Below are positions 18,016 to 28,694 of a stretch of DNA of 64,000 bases, one piece after another. The notes beneath the pieces are model-generated. The model worked only from the letters and a program-made list of their open reading frames with translations. It made no database searches and was not told where the DNA came from. A program made the position numbers and the translations under genes. The DNA is from Sulfurimonas sp. (GTDB taxonomy: Bacteria; Campylobacterota; Campylobacteria; Campylobacterales; Sulfurimonadaceae): the NCBI GenBank assembly GCA_028689055.1, contig JAQTWZ010000003.1, positions 5,438 through 69,437 of the forward strand, read 5' to 3'. Numbering within the stretch: the first letter of the stretch is position 1; each line of letters starts with the position of its first letter.

Positions 18016-19512
18016 TTAAGCGCCCATAGGCGATGCATTTTGAAGCTCAGACTCTTCTACTTTACGACCAACAGTCATAGTTTTGTAGATGTTATAAGCA
18101 AACATTAAGAAACCAACTAAGTATAACAAACCACCAACGCCACGGATAGTGTAGTAAGGGTGTAAAACTGTAACTGTATCGATAAATGAGTAAGCTAAGT
18201 TACCAAATTCATCGTGAGCACGCCACATCATACCTTGAGTAATACCAGCAATCCACATAGAAGTGAAGTATAAAACAACACCTAAAGTTTGAATCCAAAA
18301 TTGTGTAGCCATTAAAGATTTAGAGTAAATCTCACGCTTAAATACACGAGGAGCCATGTGGTATAGCGCAGCCATAATCATAAAGCCAACCCAACCAAGA
18401 ACACCATCATGTACGTGACCAACAATCCAGTCTGTAAAGTGAGCAATCGCATTAACAGATTTGATAGCTTGAATAGGACCTTCTAATGTAGAGAACATAT
18501 AGAATGTTGAACCAAGAACCATAAACTTGATTAGTGGAGATGCCGCAACTTGTTGCCATTCACCCTTCATTGTAAGAAGCATATTTATTGCTGAACCCCA
18601 AGATGGCAAAATAAGAATAACAGAGAAAATCGAACCCATAGTCTGCATCCAATCTGGAACAGTAGAGTAGATTAAGTGGTGACCACCAGCCCATAAGTAA
18701 ACAAACATCAATCCCCAGAAAGAGAGTAATGATAATTTATATGAGTAGATAGCTTGACCAGATTCTTTTGGTAAGAAGTAGTAAATCATCGCAACTATAG
18801 GAACCGTAAAACCAAACGCAACTGCGTTGTGACCGTACCACCATTGTACTAACGCATCATTTGTACCTGCATACATTGAAACTGAATGGTACCAAGCACC
18901 AATTCCACTTTCACCTGCTGGAGATGCCGCTAACATTGTAGGGATTTCCATATTGTTGAAAAGATAAAGCATAGCTATACCTAAGAAAGTCGCAATGTAG
19001 TACCAGATAGAGATATAAAGTGACTTCTCGCGACGAATCCCGATCAGACCAAATATACTGATACCAAATAGTACCCAAACAACAACGATAGCGATATCTA
19101 TCGGCCATTCAAACTCAGCATACTCTTTTGAAGTTGTAATACCCAATAGTAATGAAACAACAACTGCTGCAACACCAACTAAGTATAACCAAAAGTGCAA
19201 TTTACCAATAAACATCAAAAAACCTGATTCAGCCATTGACACTTTTAGTACACGTTGACCAACATAATACCAAGTAGCAAAAATACCACTTAACGTAAAC
19301 CCGAAAATAACCGCATCAGTATGCAGTGGACGAAGACGACTAAAGTTAGTATATTCCGCTAGCCCTTGACCTAAGATTGTATTAACCTCTGGAAAAGCAA
19401 GTTGAAATGCTAAAATTACACCGACGAGCATGCCAACAATCCCTAAAATGATTGTTGTGAACATGAACATCTTTGCAACTGTATAGTCGTACTCTAATGG
19501 ACGATTCTCCAT
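18016..19512 (-). CDS. ccoN: cbb3 oxidase catalytic subunit I (CcoN)
   Basis: The 498-residue catalytic subunit of the high-affinity cbb3 oxidase reduces oxygen to water and pumps protons at low oxygen tension. About twelve membrane helices are visible. Conserved histidines are in RPLHTDAVIFGF (low-spin haem), WWYGHNAVAFGFTVP and GGHHLIYSTVPDW (CuB), and DWIVGHVHDGVLGWVGF (high-spin haem). The ATG is preceded by a strong AAGGAGG-like site. It is the first gene of an eight-gene operon running to fixH. The upstream region is very AT-rich and carries a palindrome (19643-19655) that may be a regulator site. Confidence 0.98.
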   Translation of the reverse strand: MENRPLEYDYTVAKMFMFTTIILGIVGMLVGVILAFQLAFPEVNTILGQGLAEYTNFSRLRPLHTDAVIFGFTLSGIFATWYYVGQRVLKVSMAESGFLMFIGKLHFWLYLVGVAAVVVSLLLGITTSKEYAEFEWPIDIAIVVVWVLFGISIFGLIGIRREKSLYISIWYYIATFLGIAMLYLFNNMEIPTMLAASPAGESGIGAWYHSVSMYAGTNDALVQWWYGHNAVAFGFTVPIVAMIYYFLPKESGQAIYSYKLSLLSFWGLMFVYLWAGGHHLIYSTVPDWMQTMGSIFSVILILPSWGSAINMLLTMKGEWQQVAASPLIKFMVLGSTFYMFSTLEGPIQAIKSVNAIAHFTDWIVGHVHDGVLGWVGFMIMAALYHMAPRVFKREIYSKSLMATQFWIQTLGVVLYFTSMWIAGITQGMMWRAHDEFGNLAYSFIDTVTVLHPYYTIRGVGGLLYLVGFLMFAYNIYKTMTVGRKVEESELQNASPMGA

Positions 19513-19642
19513 ATATAGCCTCCTTAAAGATTCAAAGCAATTATGTTTAATAAAAAATTAATTTACCAAACTAATTAACGTCACATAATATCAATTGAAA
19601 TGTTTAAATAATCTTAATGTAGATGTAAAATTAATACTTTTG

Positions 19643-19655
19643 TAACAAATTGTTA
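19643..19655. promoter_or_regulatory. Perfect palindrome upstream of ccoN
   Basis: TAACAA-A-TTGTTA is a perfect inverted repeat about 130 bases upstream of the ccoN start, inside a 200-base very AT-rich gap. Its TAAC/GTTA half-sites resemble those bound by CRP/FNR-type regulators in Campylobacterota (the C. jejuni NssR site is TTAAC-N4-GTTAA), though with five bases between the tetramers instead of four. A regulatory role is inference. Confidence 0.3.
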
Positions 19656-19717
19656 ATTTTTTGTTTACTTTTAGAATTTAATTGTTATTTAAGTTAAGTG
19701 ATTTGAAGTATGAAAAG

Positions 19718-19743
19718 AAACACAGTGCCTAAGCACTGTGTTT
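19718..19743 (-). terminator. Rho-independent terminator of carA
   Basis: AAACACAGTGC and GCACTGTGTTT form a perfect 11-base-pair stem with a four-base loop, starting at the last base of the carA stop codon on the minus strand and followed by a U-rich stretch (TTTCTTTTC partly within the stem). This is a strong terminator for carA and insulates the oxidase operon behind it. Confidence 0.85.
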
Positions 19744-20870
19744 TAACGTTTTATGAGGGAAAGAAACTCTCCAAAAATATATCTGCTTTCTTTTGGTCCA
19801 GGACTAGATTCTGGATGATGTTGTACTGAAAAGATAGGGGCATCTTTATATTTTAAACCTTCAATAGTATTATCAAAAAGATTTACGTGTGTTACATCTG
19901 CAATTTCCACAATATTTTCGGGTACATTGTAGTTATGGTTTTGTGCTGTAATTTCAACCAAACCTGTTTTAATATTTTTTACAGGATGATTTCCGCCATG
20001 GTGACCAAATTTTAGTTTAAATGTATCATATCCGTGCGAGATAGAGAGAAGCTGATGTCCTAGACAAATACCAAACATTGGGATTTTTGCTGCTATGAGT
20101 TTTTTAATCTGCTCTTGTTCTTTTTTAAGTAGAAGGGGATCGCCAGGACCATTTGAGAGAAAAACACCGTCTATATCTTTAGATTTGTATTTATTTATCA
20201 AATCTTCCGCCATAAAACTATTAGGAACTACCTCCACAGCTATATGTGCCTGAACAAGTTCATTCAGAATATTTCTTTTTACGCCAAAATCGATGACTGC
20301 AACTTTCGCTTGAGGTTTTGGAGCATCTTCATATGAAAACTCTCTATCTGCATAAGTTCCGCACAAGTGAGGATAAGCTTCTTTTGTACTCACCTGCTCG
20401 ATATAGTTTACATCTTCAATACGAGGGGAAGATTTTAAAATCTTTTCTAACTCTGCTTTATCACTAATCTTTGTTGAGACTACCATCATCATGGCACCCT
20501 CTTTGCGGATCATCTTTGTCAAAAATCTTGTATCGATATCACATATACCCATGATATTGTGCTCAATTAAAAAATTACTAAGTGAAGCTTCTGCTCTGAA
20601 GTTTGAATATCTTGCTTGATATTTTCTCACAAGCATTCCCTTCGCATGAGCGCATTTGCTTTCCATATCTGCATCATTTACACCGACATTTCCGATTTCA
20701 GGCATTGTAAAAGTGACAAACTGTCCTGCATACGAAGGATCAGACATGATTTCCTGATATCCAGTCATTGAAGTATTAAAAACTATCTCTCCGACACTTG
20801 TATCATCAGCTCCAAAACTGTTAGCTTCCAAATATGTTCCATTTTCAAGATATATCCAAGCTTTCTTCAT
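19743..20870 (-). CDS. carA: Carbamoyl-phosphate synthase small subunit (glutaminase)
   Basis: This 375-residue subunit hydrolyses glutamine and channels ammonia to CarB for carbamoyl phosphate, the precursor of arginine and pyrimidines. The N-terminal CarA domain shows MTGYQEIMSDPSYAGQFVTF. The class I amidotransferase domain shows VAVIDFGVKRNIL, LSNGPGDPLLL, the nucleophile in MFGICLGHQLLS and the His/Glu pair in FSVQHHPESSPGP. The first in-frame ATG at 20876 is only two bases from the GGAG site; the second (20870) is better spaced. It overlaps or abuts the DUF507 gene. carB is not in the window. Confidence 0.97.
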   Translation of the reverse strand: MKKAWIYLENGTYLEANSFGADDTSVGEIVFNTSMTGYQEIMSDPSYAGQFVTFTMPEIGNVGVNDADMESKCAHAKGMLVRKYQARYSNFRAEASLSNFLIEHNIMGICDIDTRFLTKMIRKEGAMMMVVSTKISDKAELEKILKSSPRIEDVNYIEQVSTKEAYPHLCGTYADREFSYEDAPKPQAKVAVIDFGVKRNILNELVQAHIAVEVVPNSFMAEDLINKYKSKDIDGVFLSNGPGDPLLLKKEQEQIKKLIAAKIPMFGICLGHQLLSISHGYDTFKLKFGHHGGNHPVKNIKTGLVEITAQNHNYNVPENIVEIADVTHVNLFDNTIEGLKYKDAPIFSVQHHPESSPGPKESRYIFGEFLSLIKR

Positions 20871-20875
20871 TTGCA

Positions 20876-21427
20876 TTACTCCATACCCCTTTTTACTAGT
20901 TCTTCTCTATATAAATTTTCATGTAAGATATCAAATTCATCCGTTCCGGGAATATATCTTTTTTTGTACGATCGTATTTTGTCCATAACTGCGTCTTCAA
21001 CCTGAGATGCTTCAGCGATAAAAGATGTAATGGAATTGTATATAATATTTTTAATTCTATTTTCTGTTACTTCAAAATGGATCAAATCTTCTTCATACAG
21101 TTCATCGAGGATTTTGTGAGAAAGATCAGAATATCTCTCTTCGTAATTCAGGATGATGCCATATTCAGGTGCAAGTCTCTTTTTTATCATGAAAAAAAGC
21201 TGTCTCTCATCTGCAAGCATAAACTCTATCTCTTCTTCGTTAGCCTCACAAATTTCTCTCGCTTTTTCTTCCAAAGCTTCTTCTCTTTTTACATTGGCTG
21301 TCAATATTTTTTCAGCCTCTTGAGATACAGGCTCAAGTCCTTTTGTCATCTTTACAGCACCGCTCTTGTTTAAATCGATCGCTATTCTGCTAGAGATATG
21401 AGGAATTGTTTTTAATGATATTTTCAT
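20876..21427 (-). CDS. DUF507 family protein
   Basis: This 183-residue, highly charged, mostly helical protein has no membrane segment. The start (MKISLKTIPHISSRIAIDLN) and the pattern of acidic helices (KAREICEANEEEIEFMLADE) followed by LAPEYGIILNYEERYSDLSH match the DUF507 family, which is common in Campylobacterota and Aquificales and lies upstream of carA in several genomes. No function is known. The stop overlaps the carA start region (TAATG), so the two are co-translated. Confidence 0.85.
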   Translation of the reverse strand: MKISLKTIPHISSRIAIDLNKSGAVKMTKGLEPVSQEAEKILTANVKREEALEEKAREICEANEEEIEFMLADERQLFFMIKKRLAPEYGIILNYEERYSDLSHKILDELYEEDLIHFEVTENRIKNIIYNSITSFIAEASQVEDAVMDKIRSYKKRYIPGTDEFDILHENLYREELVKRGME

Positions 21428-21533
21428 TGCATGAGCCTAGTGGTTAAATTGTTGTAACATCTTACACTATCAAAGGTAAAAGTTTGATTATATTGGCTGT
21501 AGCCATGGCATAAAGAAGCGGATTAGTGACTTC

Positions 21534-22043
21534 TTATTTGCCCAAAATCAGTGTGAGTTCTGAGGCTTTAGTCGCGTTCATCTTTGTAAGTATCTGCCCT
21601 ACAGCCGTAGGTTTAAGAGTTTGCAGTATTGCTGCGGCTTCTTGCGCATCCATCTCTTCGAGGATTTTTGAGGCAGCGGCAGGCTTCATCTTTGCAAAAG
21701 TTTGAGACACATTATTCATTTTCATATCTTTAAGCTCTTTGAGTAATGCCTCATTTTTTGTAAGCATCTCTTTTGTTGCTTCTTCTTTTTTTGTCACTTC
21801 AGCAAGTTTTGCGTTTATCTCTGTTTCTTTAGCATTTAGATTGGCTTCTTTTTTTAGCAGTAGCTCTTCTGTGGCTATTTTTAAAGCACTTAATGCTTGC
21901 TTTTGTTCATCTATTCGTTCCAGCTCCACAAGAAGTTCACTCTTGCGTTCTTTAAAGATCTCCGTACATTCAAAAAGCTTCTCGCTTGTTTGCAGAGAAA
22001 AAAGCTGTGAAACTAAAATACAAAACACCAATACATATCTCAT
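21534..22043 (-). CDS. MotE-like periplasmic flagellar motor protein
   Basis: This 169-residue protein has a signal peptide (RYVLVFCILVSQLFSLQTS), a long coiled coil (about 30-105, with repeated KKEANLNAKETEINAKLAEV-type heptads) and a C-terminal MgtE-N/FliG-like domain (FAKMKPAAASKILEEMDAQE, then KPTAVGQILTKMNATKASEL). This layout matches MotE-type proteins (periplasmic chaperones of the flagellar motor) and related Campylobacterota proteins. It lies 2 bases after the FliJ-like gene, which supports a flagellar role. The exact partner is inferred. Confidence 0.75.
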   Translation of the reverse strand: MRYVLVFCILVSQLFSLQTSEKLFECTEIFKERKSELLVELERIDEQKQALSALKIATEELLLKKEANLNAKETEINAKLAEVTKKEEATKEMLTKNEALLKELKDMKMNNVSQTFAKMKPAAASKILEEMDAQEAAAILQTLKPTAVGQILTKMNATKASELTLILGK

Positions 22044-22045
22044 CT

Positions 22046-22474
22046 TTACCCTTTTTTACTACTGTTTTTCGTATATGTCATAAGTGCTACCTCATCGAGG
22101 TCTTTGGCTTCCTGACGTTTTTGTTCTAAGAGAATTTTTTTTATTTCTACTAGCTCAAGATGTTTAAACTTTTCATGCTCAATCATATCGGATTTTAGTT
22201 TTTCTCTTGCTAAGTGGACCTGTTCTTTTGTAAATTCGACCCACTTTTGATTGTGCTGTATAGATCTTCTAGCAGTTGATAGAAGTTCGCGAGACGCAAG
22301 AAACGCGGAGATATTTCCCGTATCTGGTATGCTAACATCTTCGAGTGAATTATAAGAAGCTTGAAGTTGTGAAGACGCAGTATTAAGATCTGCATTGGCT
22401 CTTTGGACCAAACGCTCACTCTGCTCCATTTTGTTCTTTTTCAGAGCAACAAGGGAGCTGAAGCGAGTGTTCAT
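22046..22474 (-). CDS. fliJ: FliJ-like flagellar export chaperone
   Basis: This 142-residue, almost entirely helical protein (predicted coiled coil) starts MNTRFSSLVALKKNKMEQSE, like the FliJ family, whose members form the stalk of the flagellar type III export ATPase. Length and charge pattern are typical. It is followed after 2 bases by the MotE-like gene. The family is weakly conserved in sequence, so the call leans on size, coiled coil and neighbour. Confidence 0.75.
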   Translation of the reverse strand: MNTRFSSLVALKKNKMEQSERLVQRANADLNTASSQLQASYNSLEDVSIPDTGNISAFLASRELLSTARRSIQHNQKWVEFTKEQVHLAREKLKSDMIEHEKFKHLELVEIKKILLEQKRQEAKDLDEVALMTYTKNSSKKG

Positions 22475-22500
22475 TGTTTATCCTTTACGCAAGTGAGTCA

Positions 22501-23766
<1,266 letters not shown>

Positions 23767-24615
23767 TTACTTACTTAATGTATCGCACAGTGCATCTGTG
23801 TATATCGCAAATCCAACAGAAGTGAGCGCATCACTTTTGTATCTTCCACCCTTTGCATAGACTTCATTTTTGTCTATCACTCTAAAAAAAAGCTCATCAT
23901 AATAAAGCATCTCTGCATAATAAAGAGGTGCTAATACGCTCTTTTCACATGACATCTCAGAGCATAACTCTTTCATTTTTTTCAGTTCAACTTTTATCTT
24001 TTCGGGTGCAAGTTCTATCACTTCATCTATCTGATCTATATACTGAAGATAGACAAGTTTTGTGAGCCATTCAACATTGAGACTCAAAAATTTGTCTATA
24101 TTAATATGGCGAAAATCTTCCAATTCAAGTTCATCAAAAATCTTTGCAAGAAGTTTTGGGATCTTAATATTTGAGATCTGTACAAGTGACTCTACTTCTA
24201 GCTTACCAAGAATTTCCATAGCTATACTCATAACTGAAGAGAGTTTTTTCTCTCCCATATACTCTACGCCGACTTGATACTGCTCTTCTGTAGGATAACG
24301 AAAAACAGGCTGGATATAAAACCACTTTTTGTGTTCCGTATTACGTCCGAGTCTTTTATCAATAATACGCACAACATCTATCGTCGAGTCAGCACGGAGT
24401 GAAAGTGAATTGTTTTTTGCATCATTTACACGAATAAGTTCCCTATCATCCGCCACACTCAAATGTTGGTGATACGAAAAAACAGGTGTCACAATCTCTT
24501 CAAATCCATTTGAATACAACACCTCACTCGCAATATTTTCTATCTTGCGTTTTACTTTGGCACTTTGACCGAAGTAGAGTTTTGTGCCATTTGGAATTTC
24601 ATGCTCTAAAATCAT
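23767..24615 (-). CDS. hisZ: ATP phosphoribosyltransferase regulatory subunit (HisZ-like)
   Basis: This 282-residue protein is built like the catalytic core of histidyl-tRNA synthetase but lacks its tRNA-binding domain, as in HisZ, which regulates short-form HisG in histidine biosynthesis. Motif 2 of class II synthetases is visible (YIQPVFRYPTEEQYQVGVEY), and the C-terminal motif 3 region ends GGRYKSDALTSVGFAIYTDA. It lacks the HisRS histidine-specific loops and is too short for HisRS. It starts within the stop of the aminotransferase gene (TAATG) and is followed by purA. Confidence 0.85.
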   Translation of the reverse strand: MILEHEIPNGTKLYFGQSAKVKRKIENIASEVLYSNGFEEIVTPVFSYHQHLSVADDRELIRVNDAKNNSLSLRADSTIDVVRIIDKRLGRNTEHKKWFYIQPVFRYPTEEQYQVGVEYMGEKKLSSVMSIAMEILGKLEVESLVQISNIKIPKLLAKIFDELELEDFRHINIDKFLSLNVEWLTKLVYLQYIDQIDEVIELAPEKIKVELKKMKELCSEMSCEKSVLAPLYYAEMLYYDELFFRVIDKNEVYAKGGRYKSDALTSVGFAIYTDALCDTLSK

Positions 24616-25730
24616 TACAACGCTCTATTGGCAAAAAGAATCTCATTGAAGATTTTATTCGCACTCCCGTCATATTTACGACGACCAAGCATATCTAGTG
24701 TAAGTTCTACTGCGTTTACTACCCATGCGGCCTCATAATCAGGAATAAGTCCCATCTGGTTGATACGGAAAATTTTTCCTGTGAGGTGATCTTGACCGCC
24801 TGCTACATTGACGCTAAATTTTTGCGCTAAAACTTTTCTTATTTTTGAAGCATCTGCATCATCAACTGTTGTCATAGATCTGGCAGGCGTTTGTGGATAA
24901 ATATGAAGCCCGATAGCTTGAAGTGCTGCGTTTATAGCTTCTGCTCTTTTTTGCGTATCCGCGTAAAGTTTTGTCATACCGCCATTTTTTTCTATCGTCT
25001 CTAAAACTTCAAGAAGACCGATGATAAGTGTCGTAGCAGCCGTCCAAGCCGTAGTATTTTGTCTTTGCGCTTTGATCTCAGTCGCAAGGTTAAAATAGTA
25101 GCCTTTTCCTTTACCTATTTTTTCGATTGCAGCATTACTCAAACCTAAAATAGCAAGCCCAGGAGGCAACATGAGCGCTTTTTGGCTTCCTGCTAGAAGA
25201 CAATCTATATTTGTAATATCTATCGGTTCTACACCTACGGCCGTGATGCCGTCTGCGATAACCATAATTGATGGATTGTACGCTTTTACCGCAGCTGCAA
25301 TTGCTTCAACAGGATGGCGAAGACCGCCTGCTGATTCACTTATCTGAACAGCTATTGCGTCTATGTTTGCATCATTTTTGATTGCGCTCATGACATCTTC
25401 TACGCTGACAGGCGTGTCCCACTCATTTTTTATCTCTACGTTTTTCAGACCGTTTGCAACAGCGATTTTGCCGAATCTTTCGCCAAATTTTCCAGAGTTT
25501 ACATTGAGAAGTGTGTTGTGACAAAGGTTTGTAACAGCAGCTTCCATAGCACCTGTTCCGCTTGAAGAGAGCATAATGACCTCATCACTTCCAAAAAGAG
25601 AAAAAAGATGTTTTCTTGTTTTTTCAAAAATAGCTTCAAATTCTGGAGTACGATGGTGCATAGTCTCATCGCTCATGGCGTTACGAACATTTTGCGGTAC
25701 TGGAGTAGGACCAGGAGTAAAAAGTAACAT
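24615..25730 (-). CDS. PLP-dependent alanine-glyoxylate/serine aminotransferase family protein
   Basis: This 371-residue class V aminotransferase starts MLLFTPGPTPVPQNVRNAMS, with the signature TPGPxxVP. It also shows SSSGTGAMEAAVTNLCH, VMVIADGITAVGVEPID (the PLP-ring Asp) and the Schiff-base lysine in LLAGSQKALMLPPGLAILGL. The ATG at 25730 follows AAGGAAC at good spacing; the longer upstream frame lacks this. Members act on alanine/glyoxylate, serine/pyruvate, or as the phosphoserine-type aspartate enzymes; the substrate cannot be chosen from sequence alone. It leads the hisZ-purA run. Confidence 0.9.
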   Translation of the reverse strand: MLLFTPGPTPVPQNVRNAMSDETMHHRTPEFEAIFEKTRKHLFSLFGSDEVIMLSSSGTGAMEAAVTNLCHNTLLNVNSGKFGERFGKIAVANGLKNVEIKNEWDTPVSVEDVMSAIKNDANIDAIAVQISESAGGLRHPVEAIAAAVKAYNPSIMVIADGITAVGVEPIDITNIDCLLAGSQKALMLPPGLAILGLSNAAIEKIGKGKGYYFNLATEIKAQRQNTTAWTAATTLIIGLLEVLETIEKNGGMTKLYADTQKRAEAINAALQAIGLHIYPQTPARSMTTVDDADASKIRKVLAQKFSVNVAGGQDHLTGKIFRINQMGLIPDYEAAWVVNAVELTLDMLGRRKYDGSANKIFNEILFANRAL

Positions 25731-25864
25731 ATAAAAGTTCCTTTGGCAGGGTGATATTGTGATTAAAAACCTCGTATTATATCTAAAAAAGTTTAAATAG
25801 GCTTTTGGGAAGATTTTCAAAGCTGCTCTGTGATAAAATCCAATTTTATTAAAAAAGGATACAA

Positions 25865-26635
25865 ATGACTATTTTTGATTCGATTATTTTAGGGATTATT
25901 GAAGGATTTACAGAGTTTTTGCCCATCTCTTCTACAGGTCATCTTATCGTTGCCAGTGAGTTTTTGGGACTTAACCAAAACGCAGCGACAAAGGCGTATG
26001 AAGTCATCATACAGTTTGCTGCCATACTTGCAGTTGTGATGAATTACAAAGACAAATTTACACTCAAAAAGATAGATTTATGGAGTAAAGTGTTTGTTGC
26101 GTTTTTACCCATCGGAGCTGTTGGTTATATTTTCGCAAGTCAAATAAAAGAGCTCTTTAGTGTAGAAATTGTCGCTATTATGTTTATCGTAGGCGGGATT
26201 GTTTTTCTTGTTGTAGAGAAATTTTTTCTTAAAGACGAATCACATCTCATAGACGATGTAGAAAAAGTCACAATGAAACAATCTATTCTTATAGGATTGG
26301 CACAAGTTCTAGCGCTTATACCTGGGACAAGTCGTGCAGGTTCGACCATCATCGGAGCACTTTTAGTCGGTCTCAGTAGAAAAGCAAGTGCCGAATTTAG
26401 CTTCTTGCTCGCTCTTCCTGTCATGAGCGCCGTCGCAGCCTATGACTTACTGAAACACTACAAAGAGTTCAGCGATGCAAACCTTGTAACACTTGGGGTA
26501 GGTTTTGTTGTCTCTTTTATCGTTGGATATCTGACTATCAAACTTTTTATGAAATTCCTCGAAAAATTCACTTTCGTTGCGTTTGGTATCTATCGTATTC
26601 TTTTTGGAGTTATTTTACTATTAACACTAAGTTAA
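25865..26635 (+). CDS. uppP: Undecaprenyl-diphosphatase UppP (BacA)
   Basis: This 256-residue inner-membrane enzyme removes a phosphate from undecaprenyl pyrophosphate to recycle the lipid carrier of peptidoglycan synthesis. The two active-site motifs are clear: [20 protein letters not shown] at the N-terminus and [20 protein letters not shown] in the middle. About eight membrane helices. It is divergent from the aminotransferase gene. Its 3' end overlaps the convergent rdgB gene by 9 bases. Confidence 0.97.
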   Translation: MTIFDSIILGIIEGFTEFLPISSTGHLIVASEFLGLNQNAATKAYEVIIQFAAILAVVMNYKDKFTLKKIDLWSKVFVAFLPIGAVGYIFASQIKELFSVEIVAIMFIVGGIVFLVVEKFFLKDESHLIDDVEKVTMKQSILIGLAQVLALIPGTSRAGSTIIGALLVGLSRKASAEFSFLLALPVMSAVAAYDLLKHYKEFSDANLVTLGVGFVVSFIVGYLTIKLFMKFLEKFTFVAFGIYRILFGVILLLTLS

Positions 26636-27217
26636 AGTGTGAAGAATAACTTTTGCCAAAGAGAGTGCTTTGGCACGGTGAGAAAGTTTTTTCTTCACTT
26701 CATCGTCAAGCTCACCTAAAGTCTGCTCATATCCTTCTGGGACAAACATAGGATCATATCCAAAACCTCCCTCACCTCTTGCTTCACAAAACGCAGTCCC
26801 ATACATCCATCCATGTACTGTATATTGGGCATCTTTCGTGACAATGGCTATAGCAGCCGTATAATGAGCAGGTGAAGAGTTCACACCTTTTGCTTTTATA
26901 GCCTCTATCAGCTTATAAAGATTTTCTTTATCTCCCGAGCCTACACCGGCATATCTTGCGCTATAAATTCCCGGTGCGCCATCCAAAACATCCACGCTAA
27001 TGCCGCTGTCATCTGCCATCACTACAACATCTTTATCATCCAGTGCTACAAAAACGGCGCGTGCTTTGATAAGTGCGTTTTCTTTAAAAGTATCCGCATC
27101 TTCGACTATCTCAAACTCTTCCATGAGCTGTGAATATGGAATAACTTCAAAATCTTTGCACATAGCCTGTATTTCACGTACTTTGCCCTTATTGGACGTT
27201 GCTAAAACCAGTTTCAA
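26627..27217 (-). CDS. rdgB: XTP/dITP pyrophosphatase (RdgB/HAM1 family)
   Basis: This 196-residue house-cleaning enzyme hydrolyses inosine and xanthosine triphosphates to keep deaminated purines out of DNA. Signatures are [17 protein letters not shown] at the N-terminus, [20 protein letters not shown] in the middle and [13 protein letters not shown] followed by SHRAKALSL near the end. Length is normal. It is convergent with uppP, with a 9-base tail overlap and no room for a terminator between the two. Confidence 0.97.
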   Translation of the reverse strand: MKLVLATSNKGKVREIQAMCKDFEVIPYSQLMEEFEIVEDADTFKENALIKARAVFVALDDKDVVVMADDSGISVDVLDGAPGIYSARYAGVGSGDKENLYKLIEAIKAKGVNSSPAHYTAAIAIVTKDAQYTVHGWMYGTAFCEARGEGGFGYDPMFVPEGYEQTLGELDDEVKKKLSHRAKALSLAKVILHTLT

Positions 27218-27332
27218 AGTTTACTTCCTTATATATATCTTTACCAATTTTCCACTATCACTTATGAAGTTTTGATAAACAATTGTTTGATTATAATTGC
27301 GCAATTATATAATAAAAGAGACAAGGCTGCTC

Positions 27333-28646
27333 ATGTTCAAAAAAGTTTTCCCCCTTTCTGCAATCCTATCACTTAGATTTTTAGGTCTATTTTTAGTATT
27401 ACCTGTTGTTTCCATTTATGCTGCAACCATGACGGACAATATGATGCTCGTTGGTATCGTTGTTGGCGGTTATGCGCTTACTCAAGCGATTTTTCAAATT
27501 CCTTTTGGTGTCATGAGCGATAAGATAGGTCGCAAGCCTACACTCTTAGTCGGTCTGCTCATCTTTTTGATAGGTTCGCTTATCTCTGCTTATGCGACAG
27601 ATATTTATACACTCATGTTTGGGCGTTTTTTACAAGGTGCCGGGGCTATCGGTGCAGTTGTCACAGCTATGATCTCTGATCTTGTCGAAGAAAAAGTACG
27701 TGCCAAGGCGATGGCAATCATGGGTGCTACAATCGCAATCAGTTTTGCCCTAGCGATGGGTCTTGGGCCTGTTATCGGTGCACACTATGGAGTCGCGTCA
27801 CTTTTTATCATCACAGCGGTTTTGGCTATGCTTGCTATCGTTTTGCTCTTTACAAAAGTACCGACACCTCCAAAGATCAAACATATCTATCATAGTGAAG
27901 CAAAAACGATAGATATCATCAGAGAGCCAAACCTTCTCAATATGATCATCATAAACGCGATGCAAAAAGGGCTCATGACGGTTGCGTTTGTACTTATTCC
28001 TATCATTCTTACAAGCGATACATTTGGCTGGGAGAAAAAAGAACTCTACATTGCATATCTTCCAGCGATGATTTTAGGTCTTATTGCTATGGGTCCAGCT
28101 GCTGTTTTTGGTGAGAAAAAAAATAAACCAAGAGAGATATTTTTGCTCTCCATCGTTTTATTTATCGCCGCGTTTTTGATTATGGGGCTTACTACTTCCA
28201 GTACGGTTTTCGTAGTCGGTGTTAGTATGTTTTTTATCGCGTTTAATATGATGGAGCCCCTTGTTCAGTCGATGATCACTAAGTTTTCAAAAGTACATCA
28301 AAAAGGTGCTGCACTCGGTATATCCAACTCTGCTGCGTACTTTATGACATTCCTCGGCGGAACTTTAGCAGGGCTCATGCTTGATATAAGCGATAGAGAA
28401 ACTATCGGTGTTAGTGTTGCGGTTATCGCTACTCTTTGGCTTTTATGGACACTCAAACTTCAAAATCCTACAAAGTATTCTCACCTTTTTATTGCACCTG
28501 AACTTGTGAACAATGATAAACTTCTCAATTTAGAAAATGAGCATATAGCAGAGTGGTATATCAATGAAACTGAAAACCTGATCGTTATAAAATATGCGAC
28601 TTTGGCGATAAGTGAAGAAGACTTAATAGCGAAGATAGAAAAATAA
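27333..28646 (+). CDS. MFS transporter
   Basis: This 437-residue major facilitator has twelve predicted helices and the loop 2-3 motif GVMSDKIGRKPTLLVG. The segment GRFLQGAGAIGAVVTAMISD in helix 4-5 is typical of drug/proton antiporters. After the last helix it carries a soluble C-terminal tail of about 60 residues (from LQNPTKYSHL), ending with a compact VIKYATLAISEEDLIAKIEK segment, which is longer than usual. The ATG at 27333 is preceded by AAGG at good spacing; an in-frame UUG at 27297 is unlikely. Substrate unknown. Confidence 0.88.
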   Translation: MFKKVFPLSAILSLRFLGLFLVLPVVSIYAATMTDNMMLVGIVVGGYALTQAIFQIPFGVMSDKIGRKPTLLVGLLIFLIGSLISAYATDIYTLMFGRFLQGAGAIGAVVTAMISDLVEEKVRAKAMAIMGATIAISFALAMGLGPVIGAHYGVASLFIITAVLAMLAIVLLFTKVPTPPKIKHIYHSEAKTIDIIREPNLLNMIIINAMQKGLMTVAFVLIPIILTSDTFGWEKKELYIAYLPAMILGLIAMGPAAVFGEKKNKPREIFLLSIVLFIAAFLIMGLTTSSTVFVVGVSMFFIAFNMMEPLVQSMITKFSKVHQKGAALGISNSAAYFMTFLGGTLAGLMLDISDRETIGVSVAVIATLWLLWTLKLQNPTKYSHLFIAPELVNNDKLLNLENEHIAEWYINETENLIVIKYATLAISEEDLIAKIEK

Positions 28647-28672
28647 AAAAGGATGAGAGTAAAATCTCATCC
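28640..28672 (-). terminator. Rho-independent terminator of the thrS-infC unit
   Basis: On the minus strand GGATGAGA and TCTCATCC form an 8-base-pair stem with a six-base loop, followed directly by TTTTTTATTTTT. It lies about 23 bases after the infC stop. A second perfect 10-base-pair stem (28679-28701) overlaps the infC stop codon itself but has no U-run. Confidence 0.85.
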
Positions 28673-28694
28673 GAAGTTGAAGTAGTTTGAAAAA

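Noticed and set aside
25290-25400. Frame extension of the aminotransferase to 25820
   Set aside because: The upstream 30 codons lack a ribosome site and do not match the family; the ATG at 25730 gives the standard N-terminus.
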